A stretch of 64,000 bases of DNA, from contig OX365955.1 in NCBI GenBank assembly GCA_947247005.1, positions 15,047,322 to 15,111,321 of the forward strand, read 5' to 3'. Of this stretch, positions 46,892 to 60,398 are shown piece after piece. Source of the stretch: Spisula solida (lineage: Eukaryota; Mollusca; Bivalvia; Venerida; Mactridae). Position 1 is the first letter of the stretch, and each line of letters starts with the position of its first letter. The notes under the pieces are model-generated. The model was not told the origin of the DNA. It searched no databases and saw nothing but the letters and a program-made list of their open reading frames with translations. Made by a program: the position numbers and the translations under genes.

Positions 46892-48085
46892 GTGAGGATG
46901 GCAGGCTAGCGGCGTGAAGTTTGCAGCCTGGTGGCCTAGCTGCCAACTTCACGCTGATAGACTGCTAGACTGTCAACTTCAAGTATATACATGCATCTTT
47001 CGATATAACAGGACGATGTGTCCTTGATCATTTTTATGGATGTCCAAACCAAGTAATTGGGGGCAAATATATTTGCCCGTGTTGGTCCGTCCTGTCGTGC
47101 GCACCCACATGTAGGTGAGGGGTGTGGAACAATAGGCTATATTTGGATTCTATTCATTCCGTTGCTTACGGGGTGCAAAATGTTGCTTATGGGGTTTTAC
47201 AAACAAAAGAAAGAACAAAAGAAAACCCCACAACGTCAAGTCAGTGAGCCCGTCCGTCCGTCCGTCCGTCCGTCCGTCCGACCGTCCAAAAATGTAGCAT
47301 CGTTTGTAACCAGACCACAAAGTATGCTTCCTAGGTATTTTAATCAGCATGAGTTGTTGTACACCTATACATATTTACGGTTCCGACAAGTATTAGCTGT
47401 GTTATATTGTCCTAGAAATGATGCGCAATTTTGCCTGCAACTTGAAACCTAATTGTACTACGGACTTCAAACATCACATGAATAGTAGTCACCCTCAGCT
47501 TATGTTCACCAACATATCTCTATTCTGATCCAACAGTATTAGCAGAGTTATGGCCCTTGTCCAAAAAAGAAAGTTTACAGAAAATTTGCGCGTGTATAGA
47601 CGAAAGTCGTAAGTTTCTTCTGTGACGAATTTCAAGATTTTAACTTTAATTGCATTATTTTGCCCGTGATGCCTATTCGTAGTAAAAACGACGTTTTCAC
47701 GATGTCTGCCCTTCTGACGTTTCCCGTCTTGCACCCTTTCTTTGAAACTATTGATTACATTTGCCAATGTGTCTTAAACGATATCCATACCTTCTCTTTT
47801 GGTGTTCCTTACGAGCATAGACGTGTATGTTGGCTTACGATTGTACACTAGCGATTCAGAAAGCACATATACTCAATCCGTTACTTGCCTATGTTAAACA
47901 AGTTCATTCCTAGGTGAATTCCGCAGATGATTTATTGTTTTCAATGATGCATTGTTCATGCAAGATGTGCCAGGTATGTGTTTGAAGTTGGCAGCCTAGC
48001 AGCCCAGCAGCCCAGCAGCCCAGCAGCCCAGTAGCCTAGCAGCCTAGCAGCCTAGCAGCGTGAAGTAGGAAGCCTAGCAGCATGT
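46892..48085. repeat. Repeat region bounded by cross-related 'agcctagcagc' segments
   Basis: 46892-46985 is a hairpin-forming segment (agcggcgtgaagtttgcagc ... gctgccaacttcacgct). 47979-48085 holds a 9-bp tandem (cagcccag/cagcctag) with the same gcgtgaagt and gaagttggcagcctag words. Between them lies a copy of the 8012 repeat (47150-47260) with a (CCGT)n tract at about 47250-47287. Confidence 0.55.
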
Positions 48086-48889
48086 GCAAGGGCCACACAT
48101 TTTTCTAAAGGGGTTGGATGAATTACATGAAACAATTGATAACCACTGCTAAGTGACATGGCCCATCACAGTTTGGACCTATATCATTGCGAATTATTTG
48201 TAGGGGCTATATGAATTCGCTAGAAATCAAGCCCAAAGACAACAGACACGTCTATGCTCATGATGAACATCAAAAGGGAATGTAACAATATCAGTTTTGA
48301 CCCATATGCAAATTAAGTAATCAATAGTTTCAAAGAACGAGTGTAATTAGGGAATTGACAGAAGGGAATAAATCTTGAGAACGTCATAAATTACTGAATT
48401 GACGTCACGGGCAAAATAAGGTAATTTAAGTAAATTGGCGTTTTTCTAAAAAAAATATCCAAGTTATTATCTTAACACTAGCACTAGAAAAAAACTATTT
48501 TGTGTACACATGTGCAAATTTTCGTTGCAATATCAGAATAAAGATATTAGATATATAGACACTGAAACTGAATACTTTTTTTTGACACCCTGATTATGTG
48601 TAGTTCCCTATCTTAATACTTTAATTTGGATCTGACCTGTATAAGCAGAAGAGTTATGGTCCTTGAAATGATTAAACTTTTATTGCTCATTACTCTATAT
48701 ATATAAGTATGTGTGCTATAGTCGTAATCAAAACTTTATAGAAATATCAGCCAACGTGTGCAATTGGGCTACGTCCATTGACATAGTCCAATGACAAGTG
48801 GGGGCATCAATGTCCTATGGACACATTTCTAGTTGTGACTGTCATTGTGGCTCTAGCTTGTACTTGTGATATCTGATTTATCTCAGATA

Positions 48890-49105
48890 GTTTGTCCCTT
48901 TGGTCAATTCGTGCCCATCGCGCTTATTTGTTTCTATTAAGTGCTGCCTTCCCTGTCTGATGTGTCATTAGTACGAAGTTACTGGTTTCTTGTGGTCAGG
49001 TAAGTTGTATTGGAGTTAGAATACAGTTAAGGAAAATTGGTTAGGTGAATCCACCGTCATACATATAACTGAACAATTGTTGGTAAATGCGTTAATGCAT
49101 GTAAC
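48890..49105 (+). mobile_element. SINE family A, decayed copy
   Basis: Contains gaagttactggtttcttgtg and aaaattggttaggtgaatcc in the same order as the copy at 55838-56090. Confidence 0.5.
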
Positions 49106-50607
49106 TCTGAAAACATAAACATACATTATAACAGAACCACACTAAATGGTGTGTTCCATTAAATTGTTATTCATTCTGCAAAGGGAATTTACTCGGTTGC
49201 ACATTTGCTATTTTAACTCCATCTATTATCTCCCTTGAAATCTCATTCTAGGGTTACTATCAATTTTCAAACTTTACACCTAAAATAGTCGCAAATTCTT
49301 TATGGGCGCATATAAAATAAGCAGATATAATTAGGATAAAGTTTAGGCGCATATCGAAAATAAGCTCATAAAAGCGTCGCTAAAATTATTGTAAGCGTAT
49401 TTTTAAGATTCTACAGTAACGTAAAAACCACTGCGAAAACATACATGCATAAACGACAGATGTATAATTCAATTTGATAAGGGGCGTCTTGTAACGTTGA
49501 TCTTTAGTTGTTATTTATGCACGACTTCTGCCACGACCTTGATAATTATAATGGGAACGTACAGGAATGTAGTTTTAAACATATTGTCAGCAATTTGCGC
49601 TAAATCATGAACGAAAGTTCAAACAGATTGTCAGCATTTTGCGCTAAATCATGAACGGAATTAAAACAGATTGTCAGCATTTATCTGATATTGGTCCGAA
49701 AACCACAGTGCGTGCTCAGACGTTTATGTACACATTGATGAACAATGTTTGAACAATTACAATATTCATTAGTAATAAAAGTTTGCGTGACACATGTTTA
49801 AAACGGAATGCAAACAATATGCTTAGCCTAGTTAAAATGATAGCGCAATGTCAGACTTTACGCACTTTGTGACATCCTGTTCTTGAATACATAGGTTAAA
49901 ACACTTTTAAATTCGTGGAAATATTTCATTTTTACTGGGGTGGGGGGTTCGTATTACATACCATCTCAGAAATCACTACGATTTTAACTTTGTAATTTCT
50001 CCACAACCAATTCATCCGAGCAAGAAACAAGTGCCAGCAAAAATCTCAACAAATATCGTAATTTTCAACCAATTTTAAGAAAATTTGTTTATAACTATTG
50101 AATTATCTTTTATTTGTTTGTATTTAGTGAACGTTTTGAAAGTTTTTATCGATGAATAAATGTATTTGTGCAAATAAATTCTTACGCGCTGTAAAATGAC
50201 TAATGATTTTTGAAGATCGATCGAAATGTCACTGTTAAAGGAACCCGTTGGGCAGACGAACTTTACATAATTCATGGTTTTAACATTCATTTAGTTTAGC
50301 TAGAAACTCCTAATCTAACGTGTGCTTTTTTCATTATTTACAATATTTTGCATTTGTTGATAGTATTGTTCACATTTCTATTAACTTACAAGAGATCTTC
50401 AGCTGAATATTTTGGGTCTACCGTTAGAACGACCCTTTCCCAGCGCTGTTATATATATAATTTTTTTCCGCCAAAAGTCGAGACCATATCAGTTATTTGT
50501 GTTTCGCCCCCATCGGATTTGTTCGGGCTATTCGTACTTTATCCAGTTCGTATGCGGGTAGAGTTATGGAAAAAAGACTCTGTGTAGTTTTCAGTTTATA
50601 GTTGTTT

Positions 50608-51421
50608 AGTTCACCTGTCACAAAGTGACAGAGTGAGCTTTTGTAATCACTCTTCGTCCGTCGTCCGTCCGTAAACAATTTTCTTCTGTAGACACTAGAG
50701 GTCACACTTTTAGCCTAATATTTATGAAACGTGATCACAATGATCATCTCAACAAAATCTAGGTCAAGATCGATATTGGGTAATTTGGGGTTAAAAACTG
50801 GGTCACAAGGTCAAATTAAAAAAAACCTTGTATAGTCACTAGAAGTCATAATTTTGGCATAATCTTTATGAAACTTAATCTCAACAAAATTTAAGTAAAG
50901 TTCGATATTGGGTCATGTGGGGTCAAAAACTAGGTCACACAGTCAAATCATAGAAAAACCTTGTGTAGTCACTAGAGGTCACAATTTTGACCTAATCTTT
51001 ATGAAACTTGGTCACAATGATCATCTCAACAAAATCTAAGTCAAATGTGATATTGGGTCATACGGGGTCAAAAACTAGGTCATAAGGTCAAATCATAGAA
51101 AACCCTTGTGTAGTCACTAGAGGTCATAAGTTTGACATAATCTTTTTGAAAGTGGGTCACAATGATCATCTCAGCATGACCTAGGTCAAGATGTATATTT
51201 GGTCATCCGAGGTCAAATACTAGGTCACAAGATCAAAACATTGAAAAACCTTGTATAGTCAGTAGAAGTCACAATTTTGGCCTAATCATTATGAAATTTG
51301 GTCACAATGATTATCTCAAAACAATCTTGGTCAAGTGTGAGATCACTAGGTCAAATCACATGGCTTGCATGCATTATTACAACAGGTGAGCGACCTAGTG
51401 CCATTTGGGCCCTCTTGTTTA
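50608..51421. mobile_element. Dispersed element with hairpin start and internal tandem units
   Basis: Begins with tagttcacctgtcacaaagt then gacagagtgagctttt, a near-perfect hairpin, and ends gtgccatttgggccctcttg. Inside are four to five diverged units of about 130-150 bp with 'gtcactagaggtcacaattt' and 'gtcacaatgatcatctcaac'. This design recurs in bivalve genomes. No coding frame. Confidence 0.7.
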
Positions 51422-53040
51422 TTTTATGCGCCGAATGTCGAGACCATTCGTGCATTTGGGGTTCGACCCCTATTTTGTTCGTTCTCGCTGATCATATCCT
51501 ATACAGGTGGTTTATAATTTAGATATGCAACTGAAGAATTGTGGGATTAGAATTTTTGTAGTTTTTAGACGCTGGAATTTTTATTTTTTTCTTGCGCCCA
51601 TTCATAGCCTATCCGATTTCTTATATTATTTAGGTTAACTACTAAATAATTAGCGCGGAAACGTTATGTTTTTATTCTATTTATTACGTGAGTTTGACCT
51701 GCAATACTGTATACCAGGACTGGTATGTGTATGTGGTAGGTGTATTGCCTTCATGAGCTCGGTTTTTATAATGGGTCCGTTGTGGTGTGATTTAAATCAG
51801 TCAGCTGCTATCGCGTCTCTGAGACTTTGTCACAATATTTACTTTTTTTTGAATCCATTACCATTAAAGATGGAATCCAATATTACCAAGAATAGTGATT
51901 CCACCCCCCCCCCCCCAGTAACAATACTTCAGTACTTTGATTATATTGATTTATATCGTGTTTGTATTAGATTGTTATGGTGGCTAAGAGTGCAATAACT
52001 GCAATACTGCACTGGAGACGAGTCTGTGATAATTCAAAAACTGTAAACACGTTCAGTCTTCTTCTACGGTAGCCTGAAAGTTCCATTCCGCTTATATACG
52101 TACGTAACATGTGTGCAAAGGATACTACTGCGACTATTTGATCTAAAAGTCCATTTATCACGAATCATTAATCACAAGATCTAGTACCATCTTGACTGAC
52201 TACTTCTCTTCAAATGGAAAACTTCGCTGTAGTCATGGTCACAAAAGAACATAACCTACCCGACCAAGTATTCGTACGCGGGTCGCTACGGTTGATAAAC
52301 GAGTGCTCGAAATTGTTCAAGGTAAAATTACCATGTTTCGAGGACCGCTTGAAAAAATCAGCAAGCCAACCGTTCAGCCAGCTTTTGACATTTATCCCCC
52401 GGTCATTAGACAACCTAAGGAAACCTGCGTTCGAATCTCCCTGGGGAGACTATTTATCTCCTGGTTTGTGTGCAGCCAACATTGAGATACGACCCCCAGA
52501 AAAATCGAACATAATTCAGACATGGCCCTCACAGGTATCAATTCATACCTCGGTAGAGTAGAGCATTGTGGGTTATTTTTGCTCAGAGTTAATGTTATGC
52601 TAAGCATTTAAAAAGTTTGGTAAAAATTAGGTAAACGAAAGCCATGATTTTTAATGTCACAAAATTAAAAGCATGGTGTACTGTTTAGCCGAATAGATGT
52701 GTTATAGTTTTGAACTTGTCCATGAACATTCGTTTACTTTCGTTTAAAGGTCATTCAGAATAACAACTTTTAGTTGTCTGTCAGATTGAAATTATAATGT
52801 ATCATGTCATATTTGGCATTGGTTCAGTGACATATGCTTGGAGTACATTGATATTCTGAACCCACTTTAAACAAAATTATTTCACGCTAAGCGATATATA
52901 TAAATACACAAATAATGGTGAAAGTACTTGAACAGAACGCACTTAGTGTCAGGAGTACATGCATTGTCCATTTATTTGTCCTGTACTTGAATTTGAGTAA
53001 TGTTAGGATTCTCTATTAGTTAAATACGATGATATGAAAA
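51422..53040. other. No supported gene
   Basis: A 115-codon open frame at 52214-52561 (+) lies here but has no motif I know. Part of it overlaps a box-B-like run (gcgttcgaatctccctgg at 52429), so a SINE remnant is as likely. C-run at 51904-51916. Confidence 0.35.
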
Positions 53041-53057
53041 CTTTGTTCTACCATTGG

Positions 53058-55187
53058 GGCTACATAACGACAGAACACCAATACGTGGGCACCATAACGG
53101 CAGAACACCAATACGTGGGCACCATAACGACAGAACACCAATACGCGGGCACCATAACGACAGAACACAAATACGTGGGCACCATAACGACAGAACACCA
53201 ATACGCGAGCTACATAACGACAGAACACCAATACGCGGGCTACATGACGACAGAACACCAATACGCGGGCTACATAACGACAGAACACCAATACGCGGGC
53301 TACATAACGACAGAACACCAATAGGCAAGCACAATAACGACAGAACACCAATACGCGGGCACCATAACGACAGCACACCAAAACGCGGGCACCATAACGA
53401 CAGAACACCAATACGCGGGCACCATAAAGACAGAACACCAATACGCGGGCACCATAACGACAGAACACCAATACGTGGGCACCATAACGACAGAACACCA
53501 ATACGCGGGCTACATAACGACAGAACACCAATTCGCGGGCTACATAACGACAGAACACCAATACGCGCGCTACATAACGAAAGAACACCAATACGCGGGC
53601 TACATAACGACAGAACACCAATACGCAAGCACAATAACGACAGAACACCAATACGCGGGCACCATAACGACAGCACACAAATACGCGGGCACCATAACGA
53701 CAGAACACCAATACGCGGGCACCATAACGACAGAACACCAATATGCGGGCACCATAACGACAGAACACCAATACGTGGGCTACATAACGACAGAACACCA
53801 ATACGCGGGCACCATAACGACAGAACACCAATACGCGGGCTACATAACGACAGAACACCAATACGTTGGCACCATAACGACAGAACACCAATACGTGGGC
53901 ACCATAACGACAAAATACCAATACGCGGGCACCATAACTACAGAACACCAATACGCGGGCTACATAACGACAAAACACCAATACGTGGGCACCATAACGA
54001 CAGAACACCAATACGTGGGCACCATATCGACAGAACACCAATACGCGGGCACCATAACGACAGAACACCAATACGCGGGATACATAACGACAGAACATCA
54101 ATACGTGGGCACCATAACGACAGAACACCAATACGTGGGCACCATAACGACAGAACACCAATACGTGGGCACCATAACGACAGAACACTAATACGCGGAC
54201 ACAATTACGACAGAACACCAATACGCGGGCACCATAACGACAGAACACCAATACGTGGGCACCATAACGACAGAACACCAATACGTGGGCACCATATCGA
54301 CAGAACACCCATACGCGGGCACCATAACGACAGAACACTAATACGTGGGCACCATAACGACAGAACACCAATACGCGGTCTACATAACGACAGAACACAA
54401 ATACGCGGGCTACATAACGACAGAACACCAATACGCATTTACACCATAACGACAGAACACCAATACGCGGGCTACATAACGACATAACACCAATACGCGG
54501 GCTACATAACGACAGAACACCAATACGCGGGCTACATAACGACAGAACACCAATACGCATCCACACCATAACGACAGAACACCAATACGCGGGCTACATA
54601 ACGTCAGAACACCAATACGCGGGCTACATAACGACAGAACACCAATACGCAAGCACAATAACGACAGAACACCAATACGCGGGCACCATAACGACAGCAC
54701 ACCAATACGCGGGCACCATAACGACAGAACACCAATACGTGGGCAACATAACGACAGAACACCAATACGCGGGCTACATAACGACAGAACACCAATACGC
54801 GGGCTACATAACGACAGAACACCAATACGTGGGCACCATAACGATAGAACACCAATACGCGGGCTACATAACGACAGAACACCAATACGTGGGCACCATA
54901 ACGACAGAACACCAATACGTGGGCACCATAACGACAGAACACCAATACGCGGGCTACATAACGAGAGAACACCAATACGTAGGCACCATAACGACAGAAC
55001 ACCAATACGCGGGCACCATAACGACAGAACACCAATACGCGGGCACCATAACGACAGAACACCAATACGTGGGCACCATAACGACAGAACACCAATACGC
55101 GGGCTACATAACGACAGAACACCAATACGTGGGCTACATAACGACAGAACACCAATACGTGGGCAGCATAACGACAGAACACTAACC
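53058..55187. repeat. 30-bp minisatellite, about 71 units
   Basis: Unit cagaacaccaatacgcgggc plus accataacga repeats with a strict 30-bp step, with two main variants (acc or tac before ataacga; cgcggg or cgtggg). At about 54431 and 54560 slightly longer units (catttaca, catccaca) shift the phase. A higher-order period of 300 bp is visible (gcaagcacaataacg at about 53324 and 53624). Because 30 is a multiple of three, several frames on both strands stay open for 200-500 codons; these are not genes in my judgement. Confidence 0.96.
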
Positions 55188-55837
55188 TCGCGCCTACATC
55201 ATTTCACGTGACACTTTATTATGCATGGACATTTTTCATTATGTTCCCTTGCACAAAGGGAACCATCCACAGACAAACATAGTACAGTCCTACTCAATAT
55301 CACCTGTTTGTACCTGAGGTTAGACATACCGCCCCTGACCAACAGCATTGTCAACTCTTAACATCCACATTATACTCAGAATATTGTATAAATCACACCC
55401 TTGGGCATTGTTAACAGTTCAACCCCCTGACATTTGTGTATCAGCTACATTATTTATAATCAATACATTCCTAATTAAATTAGATAATTATGATAATGTA
55501 AAACTATTAATATTTGCGGCAAATTAATTCTCGTTCATTTCGCGGATGACCAAGATTGCAAAATTTAATCCCCTCGAATAATTGACATCAATTGTACGTA
55601 ACAAGAGAGGTTCCTTTCAATTTTTTAAATCCACAAATTAAAAAAAACACAAAATTATCATTTTACCATATTACGCGAAGTTTAATACCCGCAAAAATTA
55701 ATGATTTTACAGTAGTTAGAATAGTTCGTGTTAACAGGTGCTGAACTTCAGACGACCATCAATGATTATAATTACGAACTATTTTAATATCACTGTCATT
55801 GTTTCTACAATAGTCAGGATAATGTTAATGTACTTGA

Positions 55838-56090
55838 TGATTCTGAAGCCGCGGTCGTGCTTCAACTGGGTTTGTTTCCCGACAATTTGGGTTCGACTTT
55901 CGGTCGCATCGGTCATACTCTTTCATAAAAATGACACAAAGTTGACCTTCCTCCACATGTAGCCATTGTGAAGTTGCTGGATCTTTGTGAAAGGGTAAGT
56001 TAGCACTGGTTAGGGTACACTCCAGGAAAACTGGTTAGGTGAATCGGCCGCCGTCTACAACTGAAAAACTGTAAACTTGAATAAAAAAGC
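55838..56090 (+). mobile_element. SINE family A, copy 3
   Basis: Box-B-like gggttcgactttcggtcgca, then gaccttcctccacatgtagc, gtgaagttgctgg and gaaaactggttaggtgaatc. The order matches the minus-strand copy in the sulfotransferase intron. Confidence 0.6.
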
Positions 56091-56839
56091 TACAAATGAT
56101 TCTTCCGTATTGCCAGTAGTGTAATTACCAATAGCCCCGTAAAAAGTGCGTACCCTCCAAGAAAAAGAACCTACCTGAGTCTACCGACCAGATAAAATTG
56201 TGACCTGTCATCACATATTTTGACATACATGTACGTACATTTGCCTGACAATTGAGACTTAAATCGTGTTTCGGTAATAATTTGTTATCTGAAAATTCTT
56301 CAGACCATTTGCAATTGTTTTAAAATAGTTCTTATTATCGGACGGTTATATGGGAGTTCGTCAACATACCAATGATTTCATAAGTATCAGAAATTGCTCA
56401 GCGCGTCAACGTTTATAGTTCAAGAAATATTATTGGCATAAAACATAATATTTAAATAACACACATACATTATTTACAAACAAAGCATGGCAAGTTTTAA
56501 ATTACCTCCCGTTATGATTAATTATGTACGCAATTCGAGTTTCACAGTATGTAATTCATTGCGGGTGAGTATATGAGTTAGCTTGAACTATCCTTTTGGG
56601 GGATATGAACGTTTCGTTCTATGTCGGACTCTTTCCTGGGTGGCTAGGCGCTTCCCCCGTTTCTGTGATTTCTGTGTGGCTTTTGGTTGTCTGTGGGCTA
56701 CAGTATTTTAGTAGAAATCCAAATGATATTTTGATGTGTTTTTACTATTAAACAGAGACAGACTGATGTACCCATGCAATATTGTGTAACAAAATAAACA
56801 TATACAATTTGCATGGTATTAGGAAACTCCTACTAATAG

Positions 56840-57445
56840 CGAATAAAATTCGCATTAAGTCAACGTGTCACGTGGTTTGGTCAGAGTTCGAATTCACTAA
56901 TGGATCTGAAAATTTGTGTTACAGTCTCGCAGTCATAGAAAGATACTGAAAAATGACCGCCAATAGAATAACAAAGGTTACCTAAAATGCGTTATTCTCT
57001 AGCTCATAAATTTTCTTTTATATAGTATCACATTGATAAGGGAGATATATAGAGCTCTACTCTTTCGCTTCGTATAGCACTTTGATCGACCGCCATCTTG
57101 GAATAGGAACGCTTGGAAAACATATATATAGAGAAAACACAGAACGTGACAGCCAGCATATAATCAGTTATTGATAAATGATTACGCCATGAAAGTACTT
57201 GTTTTAAACAAGGAAAGTCGTATTTTTATACACATAATCAACAAAGTGCACTTAAAAACGAAAGCAGGTTCGTATCGTCCTTCGTTACTTCGTACCCAAA
57301 AATGTCACAAATTTTCTACTGACTGTACATTTATGAATCATATGATCAGCAATCATTCTGTACTGGATGATCATGACGTTACTAGCTATTCTTTAATATT
57401 TAAGTAATAATTCGCTAGAATAGGCTGCGCCTTAGTTCATATTAG
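56840..57445. mobile_element. Dispersed element family E, internally deleted copy
   Basis: Shares cacgtggtttggtcagagtt, agctcataaattttctttta, gcaggttcgtatcgtccttc and ttagttcatattag with 24850-26275. The two agree at both ends but about 800 bp of the middle is absent or replaced here. Confidence 0.65.
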
Positions 57446-58118
57446 GGGTATTTTGTGTTTTGTATAATAATTGTCTACATTGTAGTTATAAAGTAAATGG
57501 TCGCTGTTCTATATTTGGCCAATGCTCATTGTAAATAAAATATTGCCGTCAGTTCTTAATTGGTGCTGTCCAGATTGATGAATATTTAAAACAAGATGAT
57601 TAAAACAAGGTGTGGCTCTGATAGAAATGTAGTAAACAAAACGTGTCAAATCGATGACCATGTATCAACTCTACCACGGATCATTCCATAGTTACGGACA
57701 ATTTTATTACATGCATCTCCCATGTGTATAATGCATTTGTTATTGATGTATTTCCCGTATTGTCTATATTGCCTGTATTGTCTGTATTTAAATTGTACTA
57801 TATTCGGATAGGACAATGTTCGATGATGTACTCCCGATTAAAATTAATGAGCTATCACGACATCTGGAACAGATACCTCGTTGTCTAGTGGAAGTGTCGG
57901 GAAAATCATGAAACAGTTTGTGATAAAGGAAGGAATTGTGATGATTCGTGTGGTATCGGAAGAAATCGGGAGAACATCACCGATGTGGAATTCCTCAGTG
58001 GGGCTTAATAATGTACCAAGCATATTATTAATAGTGACACGCATACAAACATAAGTATACACTCATGGGTACATGTGTACAGTACATATAGCTAAGAAAT
58101 AAAATATGAAAACCCGTA
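57446..58118. other. No gene seen
   Basis: AT-rich. A 72-codon minus frame at 57844-58062 has balanced composition and could be an exon scrap, but I recognise no motif and no convincing splice pair. Confidence 0.35.
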
Positions 58119-58120
58119 GT

Positions 58121-58278
58121 ATATGTCTTTTAAGAATAGCTTTGAAGAACAGCTTTGTAATTTGGAGTTCTGACGACAGGAATAAAGCATTACGGCCGTA
58201 GGCCTGAGTGGTTAATCACAAGCGTCAGAAACGTCAAAGTACAAAGCTGTTCTTCAAAGCCATTCTTAAAAGACATAT
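58121..58278. mobile_element. Foldback MITE with tRNA-like A box (158 bp)
   Basis: Arms atatgtcttttaagaatagc (58121, through about 58159) and its near-exact complement (58240-58278). Between them taggcctgagtggttaatca fits an A box of the Ser/Leu type; no B box is seen. Confidence 0.78.
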
Positions 58279-58848
58279 ATAAGAATATCTATAATACCGC
58301 ATGTTTCTTTATTCGTTTTGCCAAATGTATATATATGGGGGTAACATTTCATACGTATAAAAAAACAATAAAACGATTAATACATCTCCCACAATGTATT
58401 GTACTTAGCTTATCGTCATGAATTATTATGTAATAAAATGTACGAGGAGTCGTTAAACATTCATTATAACTTTTTATTATTATTTTATTGCACTGTAGGA
58501 GGATATGCGCTCATAAATTTCTTAATAATCATAATTTATATTATTATTGTATAAGTAACCTATTAAACGCCTTTCTTAAAATAAATATGTATACGCTTTG
58601 TTTTTCTTTGTATTATGTTTTAACGTATATGTATACGGGTACACATCGAATGATTCAATAGACCAGGTATGTCTCTTTGGTTGGGTGGAGGGACTAGAAT
58701 GGAAAGCTCCATCCGAATCATGAGTGCATCCTATAAGCCGAGTATCTGCGTAAGAACACTTAAAAGTGTAAGTACTGACGTCATTAGTTTGTTTTAACGT
58801 CTACACTTTATCCCCATGGAGCCGGACTCATGTCTCCAGTCTGGCACC

Positions 58849-59097
58849 ATATCACTGGCTTAGAATGATAAGGTCGTAAGTGCTACTTACGCCCTTAAAA
58901 GACCAATACATATTTAAAACCTGCATCACTATGCGCTTCTTATGAGCCTATTCTCATGAAAATCGGACCAGGTCATGTTGACCAAACTGAAGTTGAAAAA
59001 GCTTGTTTTGCCGTAAGTAAAGAGTAGTTTTCTGAAAACGTTTTCTTCTCAAAAGCCTTTTTGTACTTACGACCTTCTCATTCTAAGTCAGCGATAT
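58849..59097. mobile_element. Inverted-repeat MITE (249 bp)
   Basis: Left atatcactggcttagaatga (then taaggtcgtaagt) and right acttacgaccttctcattct (then aagtcagcgatat) are about 33-bp inverted repeats with three mismatches. No coding frame. Confidence 0.78.
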
Positions 59098-59686
59098 AAC
59101 CTATACTATACTGACACAAACTATACCATATCTGAAACATCATGTACAGTGATGTTATATGTTCTGTTCCGAACCACCAGACTTCTCGACCTCTACACGC
59201 ATGTTTGCCAGTCAAACACTTCCGAGTAGACATATCGACCGAAACGACCAAAGTAGACTTCTCCCGACCAAACAAGTCAATCGGAACGGTCCGTTCGGCA
59301 TTTATCGCTTCCTGACGTCGCCAGATTGACTGGTACCACGTGTCTCATTTTCCGACTACGTCATACTTCGTCTACGTAGACAGTGTGGTTTATAAGCCGT
59401 TAAGTTAGATTAGAATATGCTTAACACAACCCGGTTCATCCAAACTTTTGTAAATATTAATCAATAGCAAATTAAAGTAGAAATACGTACACAGATATGA
59501 CATTCGGCAGCTGCAAAATGAATATTGTTATTCATGAATGATTGTGTATATTATACAACTTGCAACAATACAGCTGCGTTCGAGGGTTTGTTCAACAGAC
59601 AATAAAAATATTTTTAAAATATTTAATTTTCCCAAACAAGTAAAACCAAGCATTTATAATTTAACTATAACAGCGTGGGCATTACA

Positions 59687-59964
59687 CGTAGTTTGTGACA
59701 TACGTTTTAGCTAAGAACGCAAGTAAAAATTTGTCAACACAAAGATAAAAACGTTGGTAAGTACTTTATTTAGTAGTTGAGACGGTTTCGGGCAAAACTG
59801 TGACGTATATTACGTTGGGTGGATACTGTACATATGCTCGGTGTGAGCGTCGATGAAGTCTCAATAAAATCGGTCAAAGAATAAAATACTTACCGTTGTT
59901 TTTTACTTCATGTTGGTAGCTTTTTACTTGCGTTCTTGGCCAAAACATTACGTCACAAACCACG
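59687..59964. mobile_element. Inverted-repeat MITE (278 bp)
   Basis: Left cgtagtttgtgacatacgtt then ttagctaagaacgcaagtaa; the right end is the complement with a few changes. A fragment of the same end is at about 7830-7870 (ggctaagaacgcaagtagaa). Confidence 0.78.
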
Positions 59965-60163
59965 AGTTTGTTCAAACTGCATACGTTTACACAAAATCAT
60001 CTTGATTTACTTCATTTTCAAAGCAAGTGGTGCAATAACTTGTGCGGTATATTAGTACATATTAACGCTAAATGTCGCAATCCTTTATAAACACTCATTT
60101 GTAGTATTACTGTTCTAGTTTTAGTCCAGACGTATCCACAGTTATTAGGGGTTTGCCCAAAGG

Positions 60164-60331
60164 GGTTCGACACATAAGCATTTAGTGATAAAAAACCGTT
60201 TTCAAAAAAAAAAAATTTTTACTTCTACAATGTAAATGTATATTGTATGAAATATCACACACGGTAGAAATAAAAAAAATATTTTTTGAAAAAAAAAACT
60301 AATCACTGCAGGTTCATGACTGTGTCGAACT
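60164..60331. repeat. Imperfect inverted repeat with A/T runs
   Basis: ggttcgacacataagcattt at the left and the complement of catgactgtgtcgaac at the right, with gtagaaata/ttacttctac arms inside. Possible small MITE. Confidence 0.5.
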
Positions 60332-60362
60332 TGTAAATATGCCGTACGGACCATTCGGATTG

Positions 60363-60364
<2 letters not shown>

Positions 60365-60395
<31 letters not shown>
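60365..60395 (-). repeat. Poly(A) tail of the LINE (poly-T on the plus strand)
   Basis: About 31 T in a row on the plus strand, 353 bp past the LINE stop codon. It marks the 3' end of the insertion. A (CATT)n-like tract at 60515-60545 lies in its 3' untranslated part. Confidence 0.8.

Positions 60396-60398
<3 letters not shown>

Noticed and set aside
52214..52561. 115-codon open frame
   Set aside because: No recognised motif, and a box-B-like run inside suggests a SINE remnant; not enough support to call a gene.
53016..54569. 517-codon minus-strand and 477-codon plus-strand open frames
   Set aside because: They come from a 30-bp tandem repeat; period divisible by three keeps frames open on both strands. 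No start context, no domain, no splice partner.
57844..58062. 72-codon minus frame as an exon
   Set aside because: Plausible composition but no homologue recognised and no paired splice sites or neighbouring exons.
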